A DNA stretch of 64,000 nt from Streptomyces sp. NBC_00289. GTDB lineage: Bacteria > Actinomycetota > Actinomycetes > Streptomycetales > Streptomycetaceae. A program made the translations under genes and the position numbers. The notes beneath the pieces are model-generated. The model did not search any database. It had not been told where the DNA came from and was given only the letters and a program-made list of their open reading frames with translations. The stretch lies in assembly GCF_041435115.1 (NCBI RefSeq), contig NZ_CP108046.1, forward strand, positions 2,914,001-2,978,000. The letters are read 5' to 3'. Positions 26,230-35,090 of this stretch are shown piece after piece (position 1 is the stretch's first letter; each line of letters begins with the position of its first letter).

Positions 26230-27243
26230 ATGCGCGCACGAACTCAGCTACGACCCGTTCACGCCCTGGCCGGGCTTCTGCTGGCCTCCGCTCTCGCGCT
26301 GGCCGGTTGCGGCGGCGCGGACAGCTCCGACTCCGGCGGCGACTCCGCCGCCCTGTCCAAGAGCGACGGGAAGGCGGCCGGCCAGGGGTCCGCCGCCGAC
26401 AGCGTCGGCGGCGCCGAGGGCCGGACGGCCACCGCGCCGACGAAACTGCCCACGAGCCACATCATCCGCACCGCCTCCCTGACCGTTCAGGTCAAGGACG
26501 TGCCGAAGGCCCTGGACGAGGCCCGCAGCACCACCGAGACCGCGGGTGGCTACGTCGGCAAGGAGTCGACGTCCCGGGACGAGGCGGGCAACGAGTACAC
26601 GCGCGTGGTGCTGCGCGTGCCCGTCGACCGGTACGACGAGGTCCTCGCCGACCTGGAGGGCGCGGGCAAACTCCTCGAACGCGACGTGAAGGCCCGCGAC
26701 GTGACCGACCAGGTCGTCGACGTGGACAGCCGGATCGCGTCACAGCGCGCCAGCGTCGCCCGGGTCCGCGAACTCATGGACCGGGCCACCAAGCTCAGCG
26801 ACGTCGTGACCCTGGAGGGCGAGCTGAGCACCCGCGAGGCGAACCTCGAGTCGCTGCTCGCCCAGCAGGCGTCCCTGAAGGACCGCACGAGCCTGGCCAC
26901 GATCACCCTGTCCCTGTCCCAGAAGCCGGTGCACAAGGCCGCCGAGGACGACGACCCGGGGGTCGTCGACGCGCTGGCGGGCGGCTGGGGCGCGTTCGTG
27001 ACGATGCTGCGCTGGATCGTGGTGGCCCTGGCGGCCGTCCTGCCGTTCGTCGCGGGAGCGGCGCTGCTCGTGCTGGTGTGGCTGTGGCTGGTACGGCCCC
27101 GGCTGGCGCGCGGGCGGCGTACCGGGCACGCGGGGACCGGGCCCGTGCCGACCGCACGTGCCGCGACCGCGCCGGAGCCGCTGCCGGCCACCCCGCCGAC
27201 CCCGCGGTCCGAGCGCCCGAGGGAGGGCGACGACACCGACTGA
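26230..27243 (+). CDS. DUF4349 lipoprotein
   Basis: 337 residues. Signal peptide with lipobox LAGC (Cys27), a Ser/Gly/Ala-rich spacer to ~75, the DUF4349 domain (SLTVQVKDVPKALDEARS, VVLRVPVDRYDEVLADL, then a coiled-coil stretch with DVDSRIASQRASVARVREL), a membrane segment near 255-285 and a Pro/Arg-rich cytoplasmic tail. Anchored at both ends, it could bridge the envelope. No enzymatic motif is seen. GGGGGG upstream of ATG 26230 is a serviceable ribosome-binding site. Confidence 0.88.
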   Translation: MRARTQLRPVHALAGLLLASALALAGCGGADSSDSGGDSAALSKSDGKAAGQGSAADSVGGAEGRTATAPTKLPTSHIIRTASLTVQVKDVPKALDEARSTTETAGGYVGKESTSRDEAGNEYTRVVLRVPVDRYDEVLADLEGAGKLLERDVKARDVTDQVVDVDSRIASQRASVARVRELMDRATKLSDVVTLEGELSTREANLESLLAQQASLKDRTSLATITLSLSQKPVHKAAEDDDPGVVDALAGGWGAFVTMLRWIVVALAAVLPFVAGAALLVLVWLWLVRPRLARGRRTGHAGTGPVPTARAATAPEPLPATPPTPRSERPREGDDTD

Positions 27244-27290
27244 GCGGGCCTGGCAGGGGGCGAAATGCCCTGTCGCCGTAGCGTGTTCGC

Positions 27291-28706
27291 ATGAGCATGA
27301 GCGCGACGAACCGTGGGACAGAGCGACTGGTGGTGATCGGCGGCGACGCCGCGGGCATGTCCGCGGCGTCGCAGGCACGCCGTCTGAAGGGCCCCGGGGA
27401 GCTGGAGATCGTGGCCTTCGAGCGGGGCCACTTCACGTCCTACTCGGCCTGCGGCATCCCCTACTGGGTGGGCGGGGACGTGCCCGAGCGGGACCAGCTG
27501 ATCGCCCGTACGCCCGAGGAGCACCGGGCGCGCGGCATCGACCTGCGCCTGCGCACCGAGGTCACGGAGATCGACGTCGCCGGGCAGCGGGTACGCGCGC
27601 GTGACGTCGACTCCGGCGCCGAGTCCTGGACGTCGTACGACAAACTCGTGATCGCGACCGGAGCCCGGCCGATCCGCCCCGCCATGCCGGGCGTCGACGC
27701 GCGCGGGGTGCACGGCGTGCAGACGCTCGACGACGGCCAGGCGCTCATCGACACCCTGGCCCGCACGAGTGGCCGGCGGGCGGTGGTCGTCGGCGCCGGT
27801 TACATCGGGGTGGAGATGGCCGAGGCGCTCATCAACCGGGACTATGAGGTCACGGTCGTCAACCGGGGCAAGGAACCCATGTCGACGCTCGATCCCGACA
27901 TGGGGCGGCTCGTGCACACGGCCATGGAGGGCCTGGGCATCACCATGGTCGACGACGCCGAGGTCACCGAGGTCCTCACAGGTGAGGACGGCCGGGTGCG
28001 GGCGGTGGTCACCGAGGACGCCGAGTATCCGGCGGACGTCGTGGTGCTCGGCATCGGCGTACGTCCCGAAACGACGCTCGCGCGGGCGGCGGGGCTCCCG
28101 CTGGGCTCCCACGGCGGACTGTTGACCGACCTGGCGATGCGGGTGCGCGGGCACGAGAACATCTGGGCCGGCGGGGACTGCGTCGAGGTGCTCGATTTGG
28201 TCTCCGGGCAGGAACGGCACATCGCCCTGGGCACCCACGCCAACAAGCACGGGCAGGTCATCGGCACCAACGTGGGCGGCGGTTACGCCACGTTCCCGGG
28301 CGTCGTCGGCACCGCCGTGAGCAAGGTCTGCGCACTGGAGATCGCGCGCACGGGGCTGCGCGAGAAGGACGCCCGCCGGGCCGGCCTGCGGTTCGAGACG
28401 GTCACCATCGAGTCGACGAGCCGAGCCGGCTACTACCCCGGCGCCTCGCCCATGACGGTGAAGATGCTCGCCGAGCGCCGCACGGGGCGGCTGCTCGGCG
28501 TACAGATCGTGGGCACGGAGGGCGCGGGCAAGCGGGTCGACATCGCCGCCGTTGCCCTCACGGCGGGCATGACGGTGGAACAGATGACCAGCCTGGACCT
28601 CGGCTACGCGCCGCCGTTCTCACCCGTCTGGGACCCGGTACTGGTGGCGGCCCGCAAGGCGGTGGCCAGGGTGCGGGCCTCCGCGGACCGGGCCGAAACG
28701 GCCTAG
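27291..28706 (+). CDS. CoA-disulfide-reductase-like FAD/NAD(P) oxidoreductase
   Basis: 471 residues. FAD loop IGGDAAGM (16-23), single redox cysteine in SYSACGIPY (Cys54), NAD(P) fold VVVGAGYIGVEMAE near 165-178, FAD-II block IWAGGDCVEV and a dimerisation domain with YYPGASPMTVK. The single Cys in the SxxxCGxPY context defines the CoADR/NADH oxidase/persulfide-reductase group, which acts on CoA or low-molecular-weight disulfides or oxygen. No rhodanese domain is fused. It ends one base past the stop of the convergent small gene (overlapping TAG codons at 28703-28706). Confidence 0.9.
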   Translation: MSMSATNRGTERLVVIGGDAAGMSAASQARRLKGPGELEIVAFERGHFTSYSACGIPYWVGGDVPERDQLIARTPEEHRARGIDLRLRTEVTEIDVAGQRVRARDVDSGAESWTSYDKLVIATGARPIRPAMPGVDARGVHGVQTLDDGQALIDTLARTSGRRAVVVGAGYIGVEMAEALINRDYEVTVVNRGKEPMSTLDPDMGRLVHTAMEGLGITMVDDAEVTEVLTGEDGRVRAVVTEDAEYPADVVVLGIGVRPETTLARAAGLPLGSHGGLLTDLAMRVRGHENIWAGGDCVEVLDLVSGQERHIALGTHANKHGQVIGTNVGGGYATFPGVVGTAVSKVCALEIARTGLREKDARRAGLRFETVTIESTSRAGYYPGASPMTVKMLAERRTGRLLGVQIVGTEGAGKRVDIAAVALTAGMTVEQMTSLDLGYAPPFSPVWDPVLVAARKAVARVRASADRAETA

Positions 28707-29044
28707 GCCGTCGTGCCGTTGATCCGTTCGATGGCCTGACGGGCCTGGTCGGCCGGCTGCTGCCGGGGCGGCAGCGCGGAGACGGAGGCACTGGCGGTCA
28801 TGGCACTGGTGGTCATCGGCGCCGGCTGCTCGCCCGCCGGTTTCGCGTGCGCCGCGGAGCGGGCGGAGCGCAGCCGGTGGCTCACCGCCTCGTCGAGGGT
28901 CACCGGACGCTGCATCTGCGTGGCCAGCCTGCCGGCCTCCTGGCCGAGCCTGGCCACGTCCTCCCACGGCAGGCGGACCACAAGGGAGATCTCCGCCTCA
29001 CCGTCGGGCAGCGCCTGCATCGGGGGAGTAACTCGGTCGTTCAT
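28703..29044 (-). CDS. Small ribbon-helix-helix-like protein
   Basis: 113 residues. The N-terminal half reads as a possible RHH DNA-binding fold: strand ISLVVRLP (about 20-27), helix EDVARLGQEAGRLATQ, then helix LDEAVSHRLRSA. The C-terminal half is Ala/Gln/Pro-rich and probably disordered. GAGGA eight bases upstream supports ATG 29044. Its stop overlaps that of the oppositely oriented flavoprotein gene. It could be a small regulator; this is inferred from pattern alone. Confidence 0.65.
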   Translation of the reverse strand: MNDRVTPPMQALPDGEAEISLVVRLPWEDVARLGQEAGRLATQMQRPVTLDEAVSHRLRSARSAAHAKPAGEQPAPMTTSAMTASASVSALPPRQQPADQARQAIERINGTTA

Positions 29045-29169
29045 CGCCTGTTCCTCACGTCGTCCCCGCGACCCGCCTTTCCCGCGCCGCGGGCGGTTGA
29101 GAGGACATACGCACGGGCGGACGCCGCCGTTCACCGATTCGGCGGGCGCAACGAGGGCAGTACTTCCTT

Positions 29170-29997
29170 GTGGTCATCCCCGTTCATGACGTGAATCCGG
29201 TGCGCCGCACGCCCTATGTGACGTATGCGCTGATCGCTGCGAATGTTCTCGTCTTCCTGTTCACTCCCGGCCTCGCCGGTTCCGTGACGGGCGACAGCGA
29301 CCTGTCCCAGCTGTGTCACCTCCAGGCGTTCCTGGACCACTACGCCGCGGTGCCACAGGAGTTGATCCACCACCAGCTGCCGCGCTCCGTCCCCACCGGC
29401 GAGGTCGGGACGAGCCTGCAGGGGACGCCCGGCTGCGTGGTGGGCCCGCCGGACTACGACAAGTCCCCACCCCTCAGCGTCTTCACGGCGATGTTCCTGC
29501 ACGGCGGCTGGCTGCACCTGCTGGGCAACATGCTCTTCCTGCTGATCTTCGGCAACAACGTCGAGGACCGCATGGGACATGTGCGCTTCGCGCTCTTCTA
29601 CGTCGCCTGCGGCTACGCGGCCTCGTACGGCTTCGCGCTGCTCAACGACGACTCGGGCGACCCGCTGATCGGCGCGTCGGGAGCCATCGCCGGGGTGCTG
29701 GGCGCCTATCTGGTGCTGTACCCGAAGGCCAGGGTCTGGGTGCTCGTCCCGTTCCTGGTGTTCCTGCCGCTCAGACTGCCGGCCTGGATGGTGCTGGGCT
29801 TCTGGTTCGTGCTCCAGGCGGTGTACTCGTCCGGGGAGGGCGTCTCCGAGGTCGGCACCGTGGCGTACGCGGCGCATGTGGTCGGCTTCCTCGCCGGGAT
29901 GCTGATCGCCTGGCCGCTGCGGCCCGGCACTCCGCCACCGCCGGAACCGCGCGGCCTGCTGTTCGGCAGGAAGGCACGGCCCCGGCACACGTGGTGA
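29170..29997 (+). CDS. Rhomboid-family intramembrane serine protease
   Basis: 275 residues. Six or seven membrane helices. The catalytic dyad is visible as Ser170 in GASGAIAG and His236 in YAAHVVGF. The family HGGWLHLLGNMLFLLIFGNNVED block (~111-133) includes the His and Asn that support the active site. A luminal/external loop of about 60 residues lies between TM1 and TM2. GTG 29170 was chosen; TTG 29167 is possible and no strong ribosome-binding site decides. Its substrate is unknown. It converges on hemE with 15 bp between stops. Confidence 0.92.
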   Translation: MVIPVHDVNPVRRTPYVTYALIAANVLVFLFTPGLAGSVTGDSDLSQLCHLQAFLDHYAAVPQELIHHQLPRSVPTGEVGTSLQGTPGCVVGPPDYDKSPPLSVFTAMFLHGGWLHLLGNMLFLLIFGNNVEDRMGHVRFALFYVACGYAASYGFALLNDDSGDPLIGASGAIAGVLGAYLVLYPKARVWVLVPFLVFLPLRLPAWMVLGFWFVLQAVYSSGEGVSEVGTVAYAAHVVGFLAGMLIAWPLRPGTPPPPEPRGLLFGRKARPRHTW

Positions 29998-30012
29998 GTG
30001 TGCCCGCCCGGT

Positions 30013-31080
30013 TCAGCGCGCGGTGTGGGTGTGGACGTACTCCACGAGCCGGGTCAGCGCGTCCGGGTCCGTGGCCGGCATGACGCCGTGGCCCAGGTTG
30101 AAGATGTGACCCTCCAGACCCTCCGCCGCGTCAAGGACCTCGCGCGTGTGGGCCTCGACCGCCTCGGTGGTGGAGAAGAGCACGGTCGGGTCGAGGTTGC
30201 CCTGCAGCGCCTTGCCGGGGCCGACACGGCGGGCCGCCTCGTCCAGCGGGACGCGCCAGTCGACGCCCATGACGTCCGCGCCGGCCTCGCCCATCAGGCC
30301 GAGCAGTTCGCCGGTGCCGACGCCGAAGTGGATGCGCGGCACGCCGTACTCCGCGACCGCCCGGAAGACCTTCGCCGAGGCGGGCATCACCGAGCGCCGG
30401 TAGTCGGCGGGGGCGAGCGCGCCGGCCCAGGAGTCGAAAAGCTGGACGGCGGAGGCACCCGCCTCGATCTGGACCTTCAGGAACGCGGCCGTGATGTCGG
30501 CGAGGCGGTCCAGCAGGTCGGCCCACAGCTGCGGGTCGCCGTACATGATCGCCTTGGCGTTCTCGTACGTGCGGGAAGGGCCACCCTCCACGAGGTAGCT
30601 CGCGAGGGTGAACGGCGCGCCCGCGAAGCCGATCAGCGGGGTGGCGCCGAGCTCACGGGTCAGCAGGCCGATCGCCTCGGTGACGTAGCCGACGTCCTCC
30701 GGGGTGAGGTCGCGCAGCTGGGCGAGGTCGGCACGGGTGCGGATCGGCTTCTCGACGACCGGGCCGACGCCGGGCTTGATGTCGAGGTCGACACCGATGG
30801 CCTTGAGCGGGACGACGATGTCGCTGAAGTAGATCGCCGCGTCCACGTTGTGCCGGCGCACCGGCTGAAGCGTGATCTCGGTGACCAGCTCGGGCAGCAT
30901 GCAGGACTCGAGCATCGGGATGCCCTGGCGCACCTTGCGGTACTCCGGCAGGGAACGCCCGGCCTGCCGCATGAACCACACGGGCGTGTGCGGCACGGGC
31001 TCGCGCCTGCACGCCTTCAGGAAGGCTGACTCGTAAGTCGCTGTCGGCTGCTTGCCCGCGGGGCTCTGGTTGGCGCTCAC
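30013..31080 (-). CDS. hemE: Uroporphyrinogen decarboxylase HemE
   Basis: 355 residues. It decarboxylates the four acetates of uroporphyrinogen III to coproporphyrinogen III. The N-terminal [16 protein letters not shown] block and the [18 protein letters not shown] segment near 135 are diagnostic, with [10 protein letters not shown] and FNLGHGVMP further on. GTG 31080 is chosen by family length; the longer open frame upstream is noncoding. Together with hemG and hemQ it covers much of the coproporphyrin route in this window. Confidence 0.95.
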   Translation of the reverse strand: MSANQSPAGKQPTATYESAFLKACRREPVPHTPVWFMRQAGRSLPEYRKVRQGIPMLESCMLPELVTEITLQPVRRHNVDAAIYFSDIVVPLKAIGVDLDIKPGVGPVVEKPIRTRADLAQLRDLTPEDVGYVTEAIGLLTRELGATPLIGFAGAPFTLASYLVEGGPSRTYENAKAIMYGDPQLWADLLDRLADITAAFLKVQIEAGASAVQLFDSWAGALAPADYRRSVMPASAKVFRAVAEYGVPRIHFGVGTGELLGLMGEAGADVMGVDWRVPLDEAARRVGPGKALQGNLDPTVLFSTTEAVEAHTREVLDAAEGLEGHIFNLGHGVMPATDPDALTRLVEYVHTHTAR

Positions 31081-31227
31081 GACGAAAAGTCTCGCACGCC
31101 GCACCGACACCGCCGGACCGCGGGGCGCGCCGCCCCGGCCCGTTCGCAACGGCGCGTTCCGGACAGGCGGCCCTCGCACGGGTGTCCCTCCCCGCACGGA
31201 GGCCCCGTTCCCCTTAACCTTCCCCGC

Positions 31228-31896
31228 ATGGCTGCGGCTCAGGGACGACTGTCGGACGGCGCTGACGGAATGGACGACACCAAGGAGGGGGACCGGGATG
31301 GGAGCGGTGCGGCTCCGCCGCCCTTCCGGGCGGCCGTCGACGCGCTGAGGTCCGCGCGGCTGCGGCCGCAGATCGAGATCGAGCCGACCCGCGCACCGCA
31401 GCGGCTCGCCCCGCACGCGTACGCGCTGGAGGCCGCGGTCGTCGACGGCGACCAGGACCTGGCCGACGGCCGGCTCGTCCTGCTGCACGACCCGGCCGGA
31501 CACGACGCCTGGCAGGGCACCTTCCGTCTGGTGACGCTGGTGCGCGCGGAGCTGGAGCCGGAGATGGCGGCCGACCCGCTGCTGCCCGAGGTGTGCTGGT
31601 CCTGGCTGACCGGCGCGCTCCAGGCGCGCGGTCTGTCGTACGGCGAACCGAGCGGCACCGTCACGCGCGCGAGCTCGCACTACTTCGGCGGCCTGGCGGA
31701 GCGACCGGCCGCCTCACAGATCGAGATCCGGGCCTCCTGGACCCCCCGCGAGGGCCTCGGCGACGTCCCGGACACGGCGGCCCACCTGGCCGCCTGGTGC
31801 GACCTGCTGGCCCAGATCGCGGGCCTGCCGCCGGCCGGCCCGGGCGACGCGTCGGTGGTGACACTGCCCCAGCGACGGGGCCCACAGTCCCGCTGA
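31228..31896 (+). CDS. DUF3000 protein
   Basis: 222 residues, no signal or membrane segment. Landmarks are [37 protein letters not shown] and [24 protein letters not shown], which I recognise as DUF3000, a conserved actinobacterial family lying between hemE and whiI in Streptomyces. Function is unknown. The ATG lacks a clear ribosome-binding site; ATG 31270 is an alternative. Confidence 0.82.
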   Translation: MAAAQGRLSDGADGMDDTKEGDRDGSGAAPPPFRAAVDALRSARLRPQIEIEPTRAPQRLAPHAYALEAAVVDGDQDLADGRLVLLHDPAGHDAWQGTFRLVTLVRAELEPEMAADPLLPEVCWSWLTGALQARGLSYGEPSGTVTRASSHYFGGLAERPAASQIEIRASWTPREGLGDVPDTAAHLAAWCDLLAQIAGLPPAGPGDASVVTLPQRRGPQSR

Positions 31897-32640
31897 CCTT
31901 GACCGATCGGCGCGCCTCGCCGCTCCGGCCCGCCCCATGACCGGCCGACACGCCCGCCGCCGCGCCCCGCTTCCGTGACCGGTCGACGCGGTCGGCCCGC
32001 CACGCGTCTCGGCTTTCACCCCGGCCCGGCGGCACGCCCGATCGGTGCCGCCTGTCCGGGCGCTTCTGGGCGCTACCGGTCGCCGTCGCGGGCCACTGCA
32101 CCCTGTCTGGACGGCCGGATCTGATCACCCCTCGCACACCCCTTCGCAGTGGCCGTCCGGATCCCGTACAGGTGCATCCCCATGGCCGACCGGGCACCGT
32201 CGCGTGGGACCACCTCCAGAGGACACGACCGTCGCCGTCGGCGCACCCCTGGCAGCGTCCGGCCACCGTCGCCCGTCGGACAGCCGAGACCGCTACCGGC
32301 CGCCCCACCGGCGCGTGGTCACCACACCCCGCAGGCACGACAGGCGGCCCGCCCCGCTCGGCCACCCTTCGCAGGCGTCACTCGGCGCGACCCGTCCCTC
32401 AGCGCGACCCCTCGGTACGGCCGCACCGGGGCCCTCGCAGCGTCCGTCGCCGCCCCCGTCCGTCCCGTCGGCACAATCCCTCGCCCGAGCCCGTCACCCA
32501 CACCGGCCGTTGGGCATCTCTTTGTCGATACGGCCACTTTCGGCCGCGTATCGACGCGGACCGAAACCGTTCGGTCTTCGAATGATCGCTCGCGCGTCCG
32601 AATTGCACGGATTGTTACTCACCAGATCGTGATCATTCTC
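31897..32640. other. Long region without an evident gene before the whiI promoter
   Basis: About 740 bp. All three plus-strand frames stay open for 130-195 codons but translate to Arg/Pro/Thr/His-rich low-complexity strings with no consistent codon-position bias or start signal, so I call none of them. The last ~80 bp become AT-richer (GATCGTGATCATT at 32626-32638), as expected near the promoter. It may hold regulator sites for the sporulation gene downstream. Confidence 0.5.
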
Positions 32641-32668
32641 TAAAGGCCCACGGGTTTGATGCCGAAGA
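32641..32668 (+). promoter_or_regulatory. Sigma-WhiG-type promoter of whiI
   Basis: TAAA at 32641-32644 and GCCGAAGA at 32661-32668 are separated by exactly 16 bases, close to the WhiG/FliA consensus TAAA-N16-GCCGATAA. In S. coelicolor whiI transcription is known to depend on sigma-WhiG. Transcription would start near 32675, giving a leader of about 70 nt. Confidence 0.75.
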
Positions 32669-32745
32669 CGACTGTGACCTTGAAAGCACGGTTCCTCCCG
32701 GCTTCATCCCCACAAGCCGGCCCCGTCCCCCACCCAGGAGGCCTG

Positions 32746-33408
32746 GTGTCCGTTCTCCTCGAGCAGCCCGCAAGCCTGGTCGCCTACCGCCCGAACAAGC
32801 CGACCGCCATGGTGGTCGTGGCCGACCCGCGCGTCCGCTCCACCGTCACCCGCCACCTGTGGGCGCTCGGTGTGCGCGACGTCATCGAGGCCTCGTCCGT
32901 CGCGGAGGCTCGTCCCCGCATCGGCAACCCCCGAGACATCTGCGTCGCCGACGTCCACCTGCCCGACGGCTCCGGGCTCACCCTGCTGTCCGAGACCCGT
33001 GCCGCGGGCTGGCCCAACGGCCTGGCCCTGTCCGCCGCCGACGACATCGGCGCCGTACGCAACGCCCTGGCCGGCGGCGTCAAGGGATACGTCGTCACCG
33101 GCACCCGCACCAACGTCGGGCTCCCCACCCGACCGGGTGTCGCCCCCATCGGTTCGGCCGCCGCCCGTATGCACCGCCGCCCCCCGGGTGCCCCGAGCCA
33201 CCCGGGCGGCTACCGCGAGCTCTCCGGCCGCGAGGTCGAGGTGCTGAGACTGGTCGCGGAGGGCCAGTCGAACAAGGCGATCGGCGTCTCGATGGGCCTG
33301 TCCGCGCTGACCGTCAAGAGCCACCTCGCTCGTATCGCCCGCAAGCTCGGCACCGGTGACCGGGCCGGCATGGTCGCCGTGGCCCTGCGGACCGGCATCA
33401 TCCACTGA
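32746..33408 (+). CDS. whiI: Sporulation response-regulator-like protein WhiI
   Basis: 220 residues, NarL/LuxR type. The receiver-like domain (~20-120) keeps the acceptor-position Asp69 (ADVHLPDGSG) but has only one acidic residue at the first site (Ala26-Asp27) and Thr118 where the conserved Lys should be, so normal phosphorylation is doubtful. The HTH (~156-218: LSGREVEVLRLVAEGQSNKAI) is intact. S. coelicolor WhiI is such an atypical regulator, acts in aerial-hypha sporulation and forms a heterodimer with BldM. The gene order hemE-DUF3000-whiI-RNase D matches that species. GTG 32746 has AGGAGG four bases before it. Confidence 0.88.
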   Translation: MSVLLEQPASLVAYRPNKPTAMVVVADPRVRSTVTRHLWALGVRDVIEASSVAEARPRIGNPRDICVADVHLPDGSGLTLLSETRAAGWPNGLALSAADDIGAVRNALAGGVKGYVVTGTRTNVGLPTRPGVAPIGSAAARMHRRPPGAPSHPGGYRELSGREVEVLRLVAEGQSNKAIGVSMGLSALTVKSHLARIARKLGTGDRAGMVAVALRTGIIH

Positions 33409-33599
33409 CCCCGATTCCTTCGTCCCCCGCCGATCCCCCGATCCTTTGATCCCCCGATCGGCCCGACTTCCCCGCCTTCCCCGACACCCCGCCTCCACCA
33501 TTCACGGACGTGAACAGGATCGGCCGCCGGTTCCCGTCCGCGTACCCCACCCGTCGTGAACCGGATGTTTCACCGACCTGACTGGTTTACGACCCCCAG

Positions 33600-33633
33600 G
33601 CGCCCGCCGACGGAACGTTCCGTCGGCGGGCGC
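33600..33633. terminator. Perfect palindrome terminator after whiI
   Basis: A 34-bp perfect palindrome made of GCGCCCGCCGACGGAAC and its complement, 191 bp after the whiI stop and 27 bp before RNase D. It probably insulates the two genes. Confidence 0.8.
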
Positions 33634-33659
33634 TGTCCATACACAGATACCCTTGACAT

Positions 33660-34952
33660 GTGACCGACGCCCAAGACACCGCAGCAGACAGCACACTGCG
33701 CACCACCGGAGGCGCCCCTCCGGACGACGGCGGATCTGCTACGGAGGCGCCGATCCCCTTGCTGGAACCCCGTGAGGGCATTCCGCCCGTGATCACCGAG
33801 GACGACGCCCTCGCCGAGGTGATCGCCGCGTTCGCCGCGGGCTCCGGCCCGGTCGCCGTCGACGCCGAACGCGCGTCCGGCTACCGGTACGGGCAGCGCG
33901 CCTATCTGGTGCAGCTGCGCCGCGAGGGCGCCGGGACGGCGCTGATCGATCCCGTGGCCTGCCCCGACCTCTCCGGCCTGGGAGAGGCGCTCTCCGGCGT
34001 GGAGTGGGTCCTGCACGCGGCCACTCAGGACCTGCCGTGTCTGCGCGAAATAGGCATGGTGCCCACGAGCCTCTTCGACACCGAGCTGGCCGGTCGGCTG
34101 GCCGGGTTCCCGCGGGTCGGCCTCGGCGCGATGGTCGAGGGCGTGCTCGGCTTCGTTCTGGAGAAGGGCCACTCGGCCGTCGACTGGTCGACCCGGCCGC
34201 TGCCCGAGCCCTGGCTGCGCTACGCGGCCCTGGACGTGGAACTCCTCGTCGACCTGCGGGACGCGCTGGAGAAGGAGCTGGACCGGCAGGGCAAGCTGGA
34301 GTGGGCCCGGCAGGAGTTCGACGCCATCGCCGCGGCCCCGCCGGCGGAACCGCGCAAGGACCCGTGGCGCCGCACCTCCGGCATGCACAAGGTGCGCCGG
34401 CGGCGGCAGCTGGCCGTGGTGCGCGAACTGTGGGAGACCCGGGACCGGATCGCGCAGCGACGGGACGTGTCACCGGGCAAGGTGCTCAGTGACGCGGCCA
34501 TCGTGGAGGCGGCGCTCGCCGTGCCGACCACGGTGCAGGCCCTGGCCGCGCTGAACGGTTTCGGGCACCGCGTGGGACGCCGTCAGCTGGACCAGTGGCA
34601 GGCCGCGGTGGACCGGGCGCGGGCCCTGACGGACGCCGCGCTGCCGCAGCCGGGCCAGCCGGTGGCCGGGCCGCCGCCGCCCCGCGCCTGGGCCGACAAG
34701 GACCCCGTCGCGGCGGCTCGCCTCTCGGCGGCCCGGGCGGCGGTCTCGGCGCTGGCCGAGCAGCTCGGCATGCCGCAGGAGAACCTCATGACGCCGGACA
34801 CCGTACGGCGGGTCTGCTGGGAGCCGCCGCAGGTGGTGGACGCCGAGTCGGTGGGCGCCGCGCTGGCCGGGTACGGGGCACGGCCGTGGCAGGTCGAGCA
34901 GGTCACGCCCGTGCTGGTGGCCGCGTTGTCGGCACCCCCGCAGGAGGCGTAG
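33660..34952 (+). CDS. rnd: Ribonuclease D (DEDD exonuclease plus HRDC)
   Basis: 430 residues. The 3'-exonuclease domain shows DAE (Asp68/Glu70), ATQDLPCL and YAALDVELL, the DEDDy set. An HRDC-like helical domain follows (~245-320) with a variable C-terminal extension. The family trims stable RNA 3' ends. TACCCT at 33648-33653 ends six bases before GTG 33660, so the transcript is probably leaderless. The out-of-frame ATG at 33658 should be ignored. Confidence 0.88.
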   Translation: MTDAQDTAADSTLRTTGGAPPDDGGSATEAPIPLLEPREGIPPVITEDDALAEVIAAFAAGSGPVAVDAERASGYRYGQRAYLVQLRREGAGTALIDPVACPDLSGLGEALSGVEWVLHAATQDLPCLREIGMVPTSLFDTELAGRLAGFPRVGLGAMVEGVLGFVLEKGHSAVDWSTRPLPEPWLRYAALDVELLVDLRDALEKELDRQGKLEWARQEFDAIAAAPPAEPRKDPWRRTSGMHKVRRRRQLAVVRELWETRDRIAQRRDVSPGKVLSDAAIVEAALAVPTTVQALAALNGFGHRVGRRQLDQWQAAVDRARALTDAALPQPGQPVAGPPPPRAWADKDPVAAARLSAARAAVSALAEQLGMPQENLMTPDTVRRVCWEPPQVVDAESVGAALAGYGARPWQVEQVTPVLVAALSAPPQEA

Positions 34953-35011
34953 CAGGCGGAGGAGGGCGAACCCTTCGGTGGCCGAGCCGCGGGTCGGCCA
35001 CCGCCGTCGAA

Positions 35012-35066
35012 GGGGCATGCCGTACGGCGGTCCGGGGCGCCCCGGACCGCCGTACGGCATGTCCCC
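35012..35066. terminator. 46-bp perfect palindrome between convergent genes (bidirectional terminator)
   Basis: CATGCCGTACGGCGGTCCGG plus GGC (35016-35038) is followed directly by its exact complement to 35061, with outer GGGG/CCCC arms. A second hairpin (GTGGCCGA...TCGGCCAC, 34978-35001) precedes it. Both lie between the RNase D stop and the stop of the mannoside permease on the other strand. Confidence 0.88.
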
Positions 35067-35090
35067 CTCCCCGCCGCACCGGCAGGTCCC

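Noticed and set aside
32045..32643. Three overlapping plus-strand open frames before whiI
   Set aside because: All three frames are open at once, have low-complexity Arg/Pro/Thr translations and lack start signals.
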